Source of the DNA: RPQJ01 sp041910015
GTDB taxonomy: Bacteria; Pseudomonadota; Gammaproteobacteria; Steroidobacterales; Steroidobacteraceae
DNA length: 64,000 bases
Assembly: GCA_041910015.1 (NCBI GenBank)
Contig: JAYRRR010000006.1
Coordinates: 1-64,000, forward strand
Direction of reading: 5' to 3'
Below are positions 55,002 through 63,819 of the stretch, piece after piece. A program made the translations under genes and the position numbers. Numbering within the stretch: the first letter of the stretch is position 1; the number at the start of each line of letters is the position of its first letter. A model generated the notes under the pieces. It saw only the letters and a list, made by a program, of their open reading frames with translations. It did not search any database and was not told the origin of the DNA.

Positions 55002-55826
55002 TTAGCCGAACATCCCAAGTATGCGGTCGAGCACGCCGCGCTGCGCCGGGAACGAATCGAGCACCCGGACCAGCACGACCGAGACGTTGTCCCGACCCCC
55101 GTTTTCGTTGCTCAGTTGCACGAGCTGTCTGGCGACCGCGTCAAGGTTAGCACCAAAGGTGTTGATCGTTAACTGAATGTCGGAATCGTCGACCATGTCG
55201 CACAGGCCGTCCGAGCAGAGCAGGTAGACGTCGTCCCGCTCGACCGGCACCTCGGTGATTTCCACGTCGACCGTCGGCTCGACCCCCAGCGCGCGGGTCA
55301 CGTAGTTCTTGGCGGCCGCACGCTGGGCCTCTTCGGGCGTGTAGAAGCCGCGGGCCACGAGCTCCTGCAGCAGCGAATGGTCGCGGGTGACCTGCTCGAG
55401 CGTGCCCTGGCGCAGACGGTAGAGCCGGGAGTCGCCAACGTGGGCGACCGTCAGCCGGTCGTCGAAGAACAGTCCGGCCACGACGGTCGTGCCCATGCCC
55501 TCACAGTGCACCTGCGTCTTCGCCGTCTGGTAGATGATCTTGTTGGCACGGTGGATGGCGTCCCGCAGCAGAATGCCCGGCCGGCTGAGGCCACTCGCGT
55601 CGTCGCGCAGCGTCAGGTTCTCGCGCTCGACGGCGTCCTTGAGCAGGCCCAGCACGGTGCGGACGGTGATGCCGCTCGCCACTTCGCCGGCCTTGTAGCC
55701 GCCCATGCCGTCGGCAAGCACGACGACGCCGATGTCCGCGTCGGTGCCGATCGTGTCCTCGTTGTGCTCGCGCACCCGACCGGTGTCGCTGAGCCCGACG
55801 CAGCGCAACTTGCCCTTCATTCGCAT
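55002..55826 (-). CDS. PP2C-family serine/threonine phosphatase
   Basis: A 274-residue PPM/PP2C phosphatase. The metal-ligand motifs are present in order: VREHNEDTIG, VLADGMGGYKAGE, VAHVGDSRLYRL, LLCSDGLCDMV and GGRDNVSVVLV. I chose ATG 55826 (MRMKGKLRCVGLSDTG); ATG 55820 would be as good. It would reverse phosphorylation by the adjacent kinase. It lies 13 bases after the kinase stop and 17 bases before the FHA gene, forming one unit. Confidence 0.93.
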   Translation of the reverse strand: MRMKGKLRCVGLSDTGRVREHNEDTIGTDADIGVVVLADGMGGYKAGEVASGITVRTVLGLLKDAVERENLTLRDDASGLSRPGILLRDAIHRANKIIYQTAKTQVHCEGMGTTVVAGLFFDDRLTVAHVGDSRLYRLRQGTLEQVTRDHSLLQELVARGFYTPEEAQRAAAKNYVTRALGVEPTVDVEITEVPVERDDVYLLCSDGLCDMVDDSDIQLTINTFGANLDAVARQLVQLSNENGGRDNVSVVLVRVLDSFPAQRGVLDRILGMFG

Positions 55827-55839
55827 CGTCGTCGCTCTG

Positions 55840-56760
55840 TCAGGCGGCCCCGCACCGCGCGGCCAGGTCGCGCAATGCGAGCGCGAACGCGGCACCGTTC
55901 GGATACCTCGACACGGGTTCCTTGGCGAGCGCGCGGTCGAAGAACCCGTCGAGGCCTGCGGGCAGCGCCGGGTTGATTACGCGGATGCGCGGATGCGGCT
56001 CCTGCGCGATCTTGATCATCAGCGTCGGCATGTTGTCGCCGCGGAAGGGCAACTGGCCGGTCAGCAACTGGAACAGCGACACGGCGAGCGAGAACAGATC
56101 GGAACTTCCCGTCGGGTCGCGGCCCTGCAACTGCTCCGGCGACATGAACGACGGGGTACCGAGCACGACTCCCGTGCGCGTGCGCCCGGCGTCCGTCAGT
56201 CGGGCGATGCCGAAGTCCGTGATCTTGAGTTCTCCGCTCGGCGCTTCGAACATGATGTTGGCGGGCTTGATGTCGCGGTGCACGACCTGGTTCAGGTGTG
56301 CATAGTGCAGCGCATCGGCCAGTCGCGCCACGATTTCGAGCGCGATCGCGGGGGGCAGCAGCCGCGTCTCGCTGGTGTACTCGACCAGGTGGCTGCCCCG
56401 GAGCAGTTCCATGGCGATGTAGGCCGTGCCCCGGTCCTCGCCGGCGTCGTAGATGGTGACGATGTGCGGGTGCGACAGGCGGCCGGCCATCTCCGCCTCG
56501 CGGAAGAACCGCGTGCGCGCCTGGTCGAGGTCCTCCGGCTCGAATTCATCGCCGAGACGGATGGCCTTCAGCGCGACCTCGCGGTTGATCCGTGGGTCGC
56601 GCGCGCGATAGACGATGCCCATCGCGCCCTTGCCCAGCTCGTTCAGCAGTTCGTAGCGGCCGAGTCTCACCGGCACCGCATGGCGTGTGGCAGGCTGTCG
56701 GCTCCGCCCGCCGGTGGAGTCGACGATCATCGTGGAATCGGCCTGGCTGCGTATCGTCAT
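55840..56760 (-). CDS. Serine/threonine protein kinase (Hanks type), soluble
   Basis: A 306-residue kinase that is a single catalytic domain without a membrane segment or PASTA repeats. It has the Gly loop LGKGAMGIVYRA, VALKAI (catalytic Lys), HRDIKPANIM, TDFGIARL, GTPSFMSPEQL and SDLFSLAVSLFQLLTG. ATG 56760 (MTIRSQADST) was chosen; the annotated frame extends 18 residues further. A TATACT box lies only about 12 bases upstream, so a later start (MIVDSTGG) is possible. It is divergent from radA. Confidence 0.92.
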   Translation of the reverse strand: MTIRSQADSTMIVDSTGGRSRQPATRHAVPVRLGRYELLNELGKGAMGIVYRARDPRINREVALKAIRLGDEFEPEDLDQARTRFFREAEMAGRLSHPHIVTIYDAGEDRGTAYIAMELLRGSHLVEYTSETRLLPPAIALEIVARLADALHYAHLNQVVHRDIKPANIMFEAPSGELKITDFGIARLTDAGRTRTGVVLGTPSFMSPEQLQGRDPTGSSDLFSLAVSLFQLLTGQLPFRGDNMPTLMIKIAQEPHPRIRVINPALPAGLDGFFDRALAKEPVSRYPNGAAFALALRDLAARCGAA

Positions 56761-56771
56761 GTTCGGACGGC

Positions 56772-56777
56772 AGTATA
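56772..56777 (-). promoter_or_regulatory. Candidate -10 box of the kinase-phosphatase-FHA unit
   Basis: TATACT on the minus strand (5 of 6), very close to the kinase start codon, with a weak -35. If it is used, the transcript is almost leaderless for the ATG at 56760. Confidence 0.35.
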
Positions 56778-56880
56778 GGAGGGGGACTGGGCCCGGAATT
56801 GCCGCCGGCGTCACAGTCCGGAGGCGTCGGCCGCCGTGCTAGCATCCGTCCGCTTCGCAGCGATTCTCCATCCGGCCGTC

Positions 56881-58254
56881 ATGGCGCGACCCAAGACCAG
56901 CTACGTTTGCGGCAATTGCGGCGCGCGCACGGCGCAGTGGCAGGGCCAATGCCCGGCCTGCGAGGCCTGGAACACGCTGGAAGTCGCCGTTTCATCGCTC
57001 GCCGCGGTTGCGCGTCGGGCCGCGTCGGGCGCGGCCACCGCGACCGGGCCCGCCAGCAGCCGGACCGTTGCGGAAATCGCGCAGGAGCGCGACGTCCGGG
57101 CCCGCACCGGCCTTGGTGAACTCGACCGCGTGCTCGGGGGCGGCCTCGTCGCCGGATCAGTCGTGCTGCTGGGCGGTGATCCCGGCATCGGCAAGTCGAC
57201 GCTGCTGCTGCAGGCCGCCGACGCTCTGAGCCGCGAGCGGCCGGTGCTCTACGTCTCGGGCGAGGAATCCGTGCGCCAGGTCGCGGCGCGTGCGCAGCGC
57301 CTCGGGCTCGACGCGACGAGCCTGCGTCTGGCCGCGCAGACGCGGGTCGAAGCGGTGCTGGAGGAGGCGATCGCCGCGCGTGTCGAGGTGCTGGTGATCG
57401 ACTCGATCCAGACCATGCAGACGGAGCTGAGCGAGTCCTCGGCGGGTTCGGCGGTGCAGGTGCGGGAGTCGGCCGCGCGGCTCGTGCGGTTCGCGAAAGA
57501 GACGGGCACTGCGGTCCTGCTGATCGGTCACGTGACCAAGGAAGGACAGATCGCCGGGCCGCGCATCCTGGAGCACATGGTCGACACCGTGCTGTACTTC
57601 GAGAGCGACCCGGCGAGCCGCTTCCGGGTCGTGCGCGCCGTCAAGAACCGCTTCGGGAGCGCAAATGAACTCGGCGTTTTCGTCATGGCCGAGCAGGGTC
57701 TGCGCGAAGTGCGCAATCCCTCGGCCATCTTCCTGTCTCGGCATCCGCAGCCGGTCGCCGGCAGCGTCGTGACGGTCGTGCGCGAAGGCAGCCGTCCGCT
57801 GCTCGTGGAGGTGCAGGCACTCGTCGACGACGCCCAGGGGATGAACCCGCGCCGCGTCGCGGTCGGCTTCGAGTCGAGCCGGCTGGCACTGCTGCTCGCG
57901 GTGCTGCATCGTCACGGCGGCATCTCGACGGCCGGTCGCGACGTGTTCGTCAACGTCGTCGGCGGCGTACGCATCGGCGAGACCTCCGCCGACCTGCCGG
58001 CGGTGCTCGCGGTGACGTCGAGCCTGCGCGACCGGCCCGTGGCCGTCGATACCGTGTGTTTCGGCGAGATCGGGCTCACGGGCGAGATCCGGCCGGTGCC
58101 CTTCGGCGAGGAGCGCCTGCGCGAGGCCGCGAAGCAGGGTTTTCGGCGTGCGCTGGTGCCGGCGGCGAACGCGCCGCGCAAGGGCGCAGCGCTCGAGGGC
58201 ATCGAGGTTGCGGGGGTGGGCAGCCTGCAGGAGGCGCTCGAGCAGGCGACGTGA
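56881..58254 (+). CDS. radA: DNA repair protein RadA
   Basis: A RecA-like branch-migration helicase for recombination intermediates. The 457-residue protein begins with a zinc finger (CGNCGARTAQWQGQCPAC). The ATPase core has LLGGDPGIGKSTLLLQ, VLYVSGEES and the RadA-specific KNRFGSANELGVF. The C-terminal Lon-like domain includes DVFVNVVGGVRIGETSADLP. ATG 56881 gives the family N-terminus. It is convergent with the CBS-domain gene. Confidence 0.96.
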   Translation: MARPKTSYVCGNCGARTAQWQGQCPACEAWNTLEVAVSSLAAVARRAASGAATATGPASSRTVAEIAQERDVRARTGLGELDRVLGGGLVAGSVVLLGGDPGIGKSTLLLQAADALSRERPVLYVSGEESVRQVAARAQRLGLDATSLRLAAQTRVEAVLEEAIAARVEVLVIDSIQTMQTELSESSAGSAVQVRESAARLVRFAKETGTAVLLIGHVTKEGQIAGPRILEHMVDTVLYFESDPASRFRVVRAVKNRFGSANELGVFVMAEQGLREVRNPSAIFLSRHPQPVAGSVVTVVREGSRPLLVEVQALVDDAQGMNPRRVAVGFESSRLALLLAVLHRHGGISTAGRDVFVNVVGGVRIGETSADLPAVLAVTSSLRDRPVAVDTVCFGEIGLTGEIRPVPFGEERLREAAKQGFRRALVPAANAPRKGAALEGIEVAGVGSLQEALEQAT

Positions 58255-58279
58255 AAGGGCGCCGTGCCACCGCGGTCAT

Positions 58280-58294
58280 ACGCTGTCGCAGCGT
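58280..58294. terminator. Hairpin between the convergent radA and CBS-domain genes
   Basis: ACGCTG-TCG-CAGCGT is a perfect 6-bp inverted repeat in the 116-base gap of convergent genes. It has no U-tract, so it is at best a weak or factor-assisted terminator. Confidence 0.25.
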
Positions 58295-58370
58295 CAGCAG
58301 GCGCGGCGGCAGCAGCAACAACGGCGGCAACCAGCTGGCCCTGCTGTAACCGAAACCGTAGCACCGGCAC

Positions 58371-59660
58371 CTAACCCTGCGGCTTGTCGACCTGCGCGCT
58401 CGCGACGGGCCGCAGCCGTACCGTCCGGACGGCGTTGTCGGTGACCTGCAGCACTTCCAGCGAATAGTCGCCGATGCGCAGGCGTTGCCCCGGGACCGGT
58501 ATCGTCTCCATCTGCTCGACGATCAGGCCGTTCAACGTGCGCGGGCCGCTCGCCGGCAGCGTCCAGCCCATCTTGCGGTTCAGCGTGCGCACACTCGCGG
58601 AGGCGTTGACGACGAAGCTGTCGCTGCGCTCGCGGTGGACGTCCTTGTGCAGGATGCTCGTGTCGGACGTGAACTCGCCGACAATCTCCTCGAGCAGGTC
58701 CTCCAGCGTGACGAGCCCCTGCACGTCGCCGTATTCGTCGACGACGAACGCGACGCGGCGCCGCTGCCGCTGGAACTGCAGCAACTGCGTGTTGAGCGAA
58801 GTGCCCTCGGGCACGTAGTAGGGCTCGCGCGTCTTCGTCAGCGCGACGAGCTGGTCGCGGTCGAACTCGCCGCGCGCCAGCAGCCGCGCGACCTGCTTCA
58901 TGTGCAATACGCCGACCAGCGCCTCGAGATTGCCCTCGTAGACCGGGATGCGCGTGTGGCGGCAGTCGCGGATCTGTTCGACGACGTCGTCCCAGTCGTC
59001 GGTGAGGTCGATGCCGTGGATCTCGTGCCGCGGCACCATGATGTCCTCGACGGTGATCTTCTCGAGGTCGAGGATGCTCATCAGCATGCGCTGGTGGCGG
59101 TGCGGGATCACCGTGCTCGCTTCGGCGACGACCGTGCGCAACTCCTCGCTGCTGAGCGAGGTGCGGCTTGCCTCGTCGCGCGTGATGCCGAGCAGCCGCA
59201 GTACGCCATTGGCGATCAGGTTGGTTGCCGCGACGATCGGGTAGAGCACCTTGAGCAGGCCGGTGTAGACGACGGCGGCCGGCAGCGCGATCCGTTCGGG
59301 GTAGAGCGCGCCGAAGGTCTTCGGGGCCACTTCGCCGAAGATGATCAGCACGACGGTGAACACGGCGACGCCGACTGCGGCGAGGGTCTCGCCGCCCATC
59401 TGCAGCGTGATCACCGTGACCAGCGCCGCCGCGGCCGAGTTGACGAAGTTGTTGATGATCAGGATCGTGCCGATCAGGCGGTCAGGCCGCTCGAGCAGCT
59501 GCTCGGTCATGCGCGCCGACGAGCTGCCCTCGCGTGCGAGGTGACGCAGACGGTAGCGGTTGACGCTCATCAGCGCCGTCTCGGTGGCCGAGGAGAAGGC
59601 CGAGAGCAGGATGGCGACCAGCAGCAGCAGCGACAGGACGGGCAGCGAGGGGACGCCCAT
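58371..59660 (-). CDS. HlyC/CorC-family membrane protein (DUF21 + CBS pair)
   Basis: A 429-residue inner-membrane protein. An N-terminal DUF21 domain of three to four helices (SLLLLVAILLSAFSSATETALMSVN, FTVVLIIFGEVAPK) is followed by two CBS domains (VEDIMVPRHEIHGID, VAFVVDEYGDVQGLVTLEDLLEEIVGE). A CorC-type C-terminal domain (LRIGDYSLEVLQVTDNAVRTVRLRP) closes it. It matches E. coli YfjD/CorB, thought to take part in magnesium/cobalt homeostasis. The DUF21 domain is complete. It is transcribed after ypjD. Confidence 0.92.
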   Translation of the reverse strand: MGVPSLPVLSLLLLVAILLSAFSSATETALMSVNRYRLRHLAREGSSSARMTEQLLERPDRLIGTILIINNFVNSAAAALVTVITLQMGGETLAAVGVAVFTVVLIIFGEVAPKTFGALYPERIALPAAVVYTGLLKVLYPIVAATNLIANGVLRLLGITRDEASRTSLSSEELRTVVAEASTVIPHRHQRMLMSILDLEKITVEDIMVPRHEIHGIDLTDDWDDVVEQIRDCRHTRIPVYEGNLEALVGVLHMKQVARLLARGEFDRDQLVALTKTREPYYVPEGTSLNTQLLQFQRQRRRVAFVVDEYGDVQGLVTLEDLLEEIVGEFTSDTSILHKDVHRERSDSFVVNASASVRTLNRKMGWTLPASGPRTLNGLIVEQMETIPVPGQRLRIGDYSLEVLQVTDNAVRTVRLRPVASAQVDKPQG

Positions 59661-59675
59661 GGCGGCGGTTCGGCC

Positions 59676-60512
59676 TCAGCCCCAGTGCTTGCCGAGCACG
59701 TTCTCGAGGATGATCTTGCTGCCGAAGTAGGAGAGTCCGAGCAGCATGTAGCCGGCGAACGTCCAGCGCAGCGCCTTGCGGCCGCGCCAGCCGAAACGCA
59801 GCCGGCCGAGCAGCAGCACGCCGAAGACCACCCACGCCACGATCGCGAGCGTCACCTTGTGCACGAGATGCTGTGCGAACAGGTTCTCGACGAAGAATGC
59901 GCCGCTCACGAGCGCGAGCGTGAGCACGGCGAAGCCGGCGAGGATGCTCTGGAACGTGCCGGATTCGAGCGACTCGATTGGCGTCAGGATCCTGAGCCAG
60001 CCGAGCGGCTGGCGGCTGCGCAGCCGCCGATCGACGATGACCTGTGCGAGGGCGAGGGTCATGCCGATGGTCAGGAACGCGAAGGCGGTGGTCGCCATCG
60101 CGACGTGAAAGGCGAGTTCCCACCCCGCGCGGCCCATGGAGAACTGCCGCGTGCCTTCGGAGAACGCCGCTTCGAGCACGGCGGCAATCAAGAGCAGTAT
60201 CGCGGCCACGCCGCGCCGGCCGGGTCGCAGCGCCATCAGGATGGCCGTGACCGAGATGACCAGTGCAACCAGCGCCAGCGTGTCGCCGAGCGACAGCGCC
60301 GCATAGGGCTCGAGGCGACGCTCGTCCAGCAGCGCGGCGGCGTGGACGAAAGCGCCGACCGTCGCGATCGCCACGCTGGCGATGCGGCCGCCCCGGCCGT
60401 GGGCCGACGGCGGCTGGCTGCGATACTGGTACGTGGCGATGGCGAGCCAGCCGGCTCCGATGACGTAGCAGGCGACGGCGATCAGTGGCAGCAGCAAGCT
60501 GGAAACCGGCAT
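59676..60512 (-). CDS. ypjD: Cytochrome c assembly-like inner-membrane protein (YpjD/CcsA family)
   Basis: A 278-residue protein with eight or nine helices and the CcsA/YpjD pattern. An N-terminal PLIAVACYVIGAGWLA is followed by ELAFHVAMATTAFAFLTIGMTLALAQ (haem-handling His region) and HLVHKVTLAIVAWVVFGVLLLGRLRFGWRG near the end. The YpjD-corB pair next to and divergent from ffh is common in gammaproteobacteria. Its role is unclear; it is not needed for classical cytochrome c maturation. Confidence 0.88.
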   Translation of the reverse strand: MPVSSLLLPLIAVACYVIGAGWLAIATYQYRSQPPSAHGRGGRIASVAIATVGAFVHAAALLDERRLEPYAALSLGDTLALVALVISVTAILMALRPGRRGVAAILLLIAAVLEAAFSEGTRQFSMGRAGWELAFHVAMATTAFAFLTIGMTLALAQVIVDRRLRSRQPLGWLRILTPIESLESGTFQSILAGFAVLTLALVSGAFFVENLFAQHLVHKVTLAIVAWVVFGVLLLGRLRFGWRGRKALRWTFAGYMLLGLSYFGSKIILENVLGKHWG

Positions 60513-60586
60513 GTTGGTACGACCACCGCATCATGCCACGGACCCGCCGGGCTGAGGAGGACGGCAAACCGGCCCCGCCGGATGCC

Positions 60587-60592
60587 TATAAT
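60587..60592 (+). promoter_or_regulatory. -10 box of ffh (perfect TATAAT)
   Basis: TATAAT occurs in a very GC-rich context 61 bases before the ffh GTG. The -35 region (60564-60569, GCAAAC) is weak. Confidence 0.55.
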
Positions 60593-60652
60593 CGCGCTTT
60601 CCCGTCCGCCGGTCCGGCCGGACGCGTCCCGTCACCCCGAGGTTTGCGCCCC

Positions 60653-62002
60653 GTGTTCGACAAGCTTTCCGCACGTCTGGCATCGGTCGTCGACGGCCTG
60701 CGCGGCCGTGGCCGCCTGACCGAGGAGAACATCGGCGACACCCTGCGCCAGGTGCGCATGGCGCTGCTCGAGGCGGACGTCGCGCTGCCGGTGGTCAAGA
60801 CCTTCATCGACGGGGTCAGGGCGCGCGTCGTCGGTCAGGAGATCCACAAGAGCCTCACGCCCGGCCAGGCGCTGATCAGGATCATCCACGAGGAACTCGT
60901 CCGCGTCATGGGTGAGGGAGTACGGCCGCTGAACCTGCGCGTGCAGCCGCCGGCCATCGTGCTGCTCGCCGGCCTGCAGGGCGCCGGCAAGACGACGACG
61001 GCCGCCAAGCTGGCGTCATGGCTCAAGACGCGCGAGAAGAAACGCGTGTTGCTCGTGTCGACCGACGTGCGCCGTCCCGCGGCACTGCTGCAGCTCGAGC
61101 GTCTCGGCCAGCAGCTCGGCATCGACGTGGCCCCGGCGAGCCCGACGCAGCTGCCGCTCGTCATCGCGCAGGAGGCGCTGGCGCTGGCACGGCGCGGCGT
61201 CTACGACGTGCTGCTGGTCGACACGGCGGGCCGCCTGCACGTCGACGAGCAGATGATGGCCGAGGTGCGCGAGCTCGGCCGCGCGTTGAATCCGATCGAG
61301 ACGCTGTTCGTCGTCGACAGCATGGCCGGCCAGGATGCCGTCAACGCGGCTCGTGCATTCGGGGCCGCGCTGGCGCTGACCGGCGTCGTGCTGACCAAGG
61401 CGGACGGCGACGCGCGTGGCGGCGCGGCACTGTCGGTGCGGCAGATCACCGGTCAGCCGATCCTGTTCGTCGGCACCGGCGAGAAGCCCGACGCGCTCGA
61501 GGCGTTCCAGCCGGACCGCATGGCGTCGCGGATCCTCGGCATGGGCGACGTGCTGTCGCTGGTCGAGGAAGTTACGCGGCAGGTCGACCGCGCCGAGGCG
61601 GAGAAGCTCGCGCGAAAAGTCGCCAAGGGCAAGGACTTCGACCTCGACGACCTGCTGGGGCAGTTGCGGCAGCTCGAGCAGATGGGGGGCGTCGCGGCGC
61701 TCATCGACAAGCTTCCGGCGCAGCTTGCGGCCAAGGCAGGGGCGGTGCCGCAGGGGAACGAGAAGGAGGTCCGGCGACAGATCGCGATCATCTGCTCGAT
61801 GACCCCGCAGGAACGCCGCTATCCAAAGCACATCGACGGCTCCCGCAAGCGCCGTATTGCCGCGGGCTCCGGCACTCATGTGGCCGAAATCAACCGGCTG
61901 CTCAAGAACTTCCTGCAGATGCAGAAGATGATGAAGGGCATGGGCAAGGGCGGTCTGGGGCGCATGATGCGGGCGATGTCCGGCCGCCTGCCAGGGGTCT
62001 GA
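60653..62002 (+). CDS. ffh: Signal recognition particle protein Ffh (GTG start)
   Basis: The SRP GTPase that targets inner-membrane proteins. The 449-residue protein has N and G domains with GLQGAGKTTTAAKLA, DVRRPAA, DTAGRLH and TKADGDARGG. The Met-rich M domain ends with LLKNFLQMQKMMKGMGKGGLG. GTG 60653 gives VFDKLSARL, the family N-terminus; the ORF upstream is open but unrelated. The last codons (LPGV and stop) lie inside the GGGGTCTGACCCC repeat at 61994. Confidence 0.96.
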   Translation: MFDKLSARLASVVDGLRGRGRLTEENIGDTLRQVRMALLEADVALPVVKTFIDGVRARVVGQEIHKSLTPGQALIRIIHEELVRVMGEGVRPLNLRVQPPAIVLLAGLQGAGKTTTAAKLASWLKTREKKRVLLVSTDVRRPAALLQLERLGQQLGIDVAPASPTQLPLVIAQEALALARRGVYDVLLVDTAGRLHVDEQMMAEVRELGRALNPIETLFVVDSMAGQDAVNAARAFGAALALTGVVLTKADGDARGGAALSVRQITGQPILFVGTGEKPDALEAFQPDRMASRILGMGDVLSLVEEVTRQVDRAEAEKLARKVAKGKDFDLDDLLGQLRQLEQMGGVAALIDKLPAQLAAKAGAVPQGNEKEVRRQIAIICSMTPQERRYPKHIDGSRKRRIAAGSGTHVAEINRLLKNFLQMQKMMKGMGKGGLGRMMRAMSGRLPGV

Positions 62003-62078
62003 CCCCAGTCAAGAAAATCTTGACGGGGGTCCCTTCAAGATGTTCTTGACTGGGGTCACTTGACTGGGGTCAGACCCC
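61994..62078. repeat. REP-like element with 20-bp perfect terminal inverted repeats
   Basis: GGGGTCTGACCCCAGTCAAG (61994-62013) is repeated in perfect inverted orientation at 62059-62078. The middle carries further copies of TTGACTGGGGTC-type sequence and an internal AAAATCTTGAC/TTCAAGAT near-palindrome. The whole can form a long stem. The left end overlaps the ffh stop codon. A degenerate copy ends the activase gene at 38888. Confidence 0.8.
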
Positions 62079-62103
62079 TCCACCCCCTCCACACCCACAA
62101 GCA

Positions 62104-62132
62104 TTTCAATGGCCTCGAAATTTCGTTATAAT
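62104..62132 (+). promoter_or_regulatory. Promoter of the rpsP-rimM-trmD-rplS operon
   Basis: Perfect TATAAT (62127-62132), a 17-base spacer and TTTCAA (62104-62109, 3 of 6), in an AT-rich patch. Transcription would start about 60 bases before rpsP, just downstream of the repeat element. Confidence 0.6.
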
Positions 62133-62200
62133 TCGCGGCTCTTTTTTGACTGGGCATGGCGAGGCGCCGCCCGGTCGCGAACCTGAGGCATCGAAGCAAG

Positions 62201-62461
62201 ATGGTGACGATCCGTTTGCAGCGCCGCGGCGGCAAGAAGGAGCCCTTCTACCACGTGGTGGTGACTGACAGCCGCCGCGCGGGCGGCGGGTCGCTGGAGC
62301 AGGTGGGGTTCTACAATCCCGTCGCGCGCGGCAGCAGCGAGGAACTGCGCCTGGACCTGTCGCGAGTCGACTACTGGCTCGGTGTGGGCGCCCAGGTCTC
62401 GGATCGCGTCGCGCAACTGGTCAAGAGCTACCGCAAGAGGCAGGTCGCCGCGGCGGCCTGA
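62201..62461 (+). CDS. rpsP: 30S ribosomal protein S16
   Basis: An 86-residue S16. The start VTIRLQRRGGKKEPFYHVVVTDSR fixes ATG 62201; the upstream ATG at 62156 would add 15 non-conserved residues. VGFYNPVA and DYWLGVGAQVSDRVAQLVK complete the fold. It opens the classical rpsP-rimM-trmD-rplS operon downstream of ffh. Confidence 0.97.
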   Translation: MVTIRLQRRGGKKEPFYHVVVTDSRRAGGGSLEQVGFYNPVARGSSEELRLDLSRVDYWLGVGAQVSDRVAQLVKSYRKRQVAAAA

Positions 62462-62481
62462 GCCGGGGCGCGCGGCGCAGC

Positions 62482-63006
62482 ATGATCGCGCGCCAGCGGT
62501 CCGCCAGCCCGGGCGCCGTGTCGCTGGGCCGGGTCGGGTCACCGTTCGGCGTGCAGGGCTGGGTCAAGGTCACGTCCTACACCGAGCCCGTCGCCGGCAT
62601 CGCCGACTACCCGCGGTGGACACTGGTCCAGCGCGGCGAGGCCCGGGAGGTCCGCGTGCTCGAGGCAAAGCGGGCCGGGTCGCAGGTGGCGGTCAGGCTC
62701 GAAGGCATCGAGACGCGCGAGGCGGCGCAGGCGCTGACGGGGGCCGAGGTGCAGGTGGAACGCTCCGAGTTGCCGCCGGTCGGCCCGAAAGAGCACTACC
62801 TGCACGACCTGGTCGGGCTCGAGGCGGTGAACCGTGAAGGCGCTCCGCTCGGGCACGTGGACGGCTTTCTGGACCTGCCGGCGCACCCCGTGGCGGTGCT
62901 GCGCGCGGGCAAGGTCGAACGTCTGGTGCCGCTGGTCCCGGAGCGACTCGTCGCGGTGGACCTTGCGGCGGGGCGCGTGACCTTCGACTGGCATCCGGAC
63001 GACTGA
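62482..63006 (+). CDS. rimM: 16S rRNA processing protein RimM
   Basis: A 174-residue assembly factor binding S19 and the 30S head. The N-terminal domain has LGRVGSPFGVQGWVKVTSYTEP. The PRC-barrel C-terminus carries EHYLHDLVGLEAV, HVDGFLDLPAHPVAVLRAG and VPLVPERLVAVD. It starts 20 bases after rpsP. Confidence 0.95.
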   Translation: MIARQRSASPGAVSLGRVGSPFGVQGWVKVTSYTEPVAGIADYPRWTLVQRGEAREVRVLEAKRAGSQVAVRLEGIETREAAQALTGAEVQVERSELPPVGPKEHYLHDLVGLEAVNREGAPLGHVDGFLDLPAHPVAVLRAGKVERLVPLVPERLVAVDLAAGRVTFDWHPDD

Positions 63007-63036
63007 AGGGCTGGCACAGGGATCAGGGTAGGCACG

Positions 63037-63819
63037 ATGCGGATCGTCGTCGTGACGCTGTTTCCCGAACTCGTCGAACAGGCCGTCCGGTTCGGCGTGC
63101 TCGGCCGGGCGCTCGAGCGCGGCGTGCTCGCGGTGGAGACGGTGAACCCGCGGCAGTTCGCCACCGACGCGCACGGAACCGTGGACGACCGGCCCTACGG
63201 CGGCGGCCCGGGGATGGTGTTGAAGGCCGAGCCGTTGCGGCAAGCGATGGCGGAGGCTGCCGTGAGGGTGCCGGCGGCGCGCCGTGTCTGCCTCGCGGCG
63301 GACGGGGCACCGCTCACGCAGCGAAAGGTGGCAGAGTACGCGGGTCTGACGGAACTGGTCCTGGTGGCGGGGCGCTACGAGGGCATGGACGAACGGTTCG
63401 TCGAGGCGTGCGTCGACGAATGCGTCTCGATCGGCGACTTCGTGCTGAGCGGCGGCGAACTGCCGGCGCTCATGGTGATCGACGCGGTGGCGCGCCTGTT
63501 GCCGGGCACGCTCGGCGACGCGGAGTCCGCCGTGCTGGAGTCGTTCGGCGACGGCCTGCTCGACTGGCCGCACTACACGCGGCCAGAGGTGTGGGCGGGC
63601 CGGGCGGTGCCGCCGGTGCTGATCGGCGGCAACCACGCGGCGATCGCGCGCTGGCGGCGCAGGCAGTCGCTGGGGCGCACGTGGCAGCGCCGGCCCGACC
63701 TGCTGGCGCGCCGGGAGTTGAGTGACGAGGAGCGCAGGCTCCTCGCGGAATACCAGGCGGAGCCGGATGCGCCGCGACAAGAGCATGGACGGAACGCAGA
63801 CCAAGTGGTGAAGAAATGA
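63037..63819 (+). CDS. trmD: tRNA (guanine-N1-)-methyltransferase TrmD
   Basis: Makes m1G37 on tRNAs with a G at 36. The 260-residue SPOUT enzyme has RIVVVTLFPELVEQAV, DDRPYGGGPGMVLKAEPL, VLVAGRYEGMDERF and the knot IGDFVLSGGELPALMVIDAVARLLPG. Its stop overlaps the rplS start (ATGA). Confidence 0.97.
   Translation: MRIVVVTLFPELVEQAVRFGVLGRALERGVLAVETVNPRQFATDAHGTVDDRPYGGGPGMVLKAEPLRQAMAEAAVRVPAARRVCLAADGAPLTQRKVAEYAGLTELVLVAGRYEGMDERFVEACVDECVSIGDFVLSGGELPALMVIDAVARLLPGTLGDAESAVLESFGDGLLDWPHYTRPEVWAGRAVPPVLIGGNHAAIARWRRRQSLGRTWQRRPDLLARRELSDEERRLLAEYQAEPDAPRQEHGRNADQVVKK

Noticed and set aside
53168..55018. A 616-residue minus-strand open frame across alr and the FHA gene
   Set aside because: It has no recognisable domain and overlaps two clear genes in other frames.
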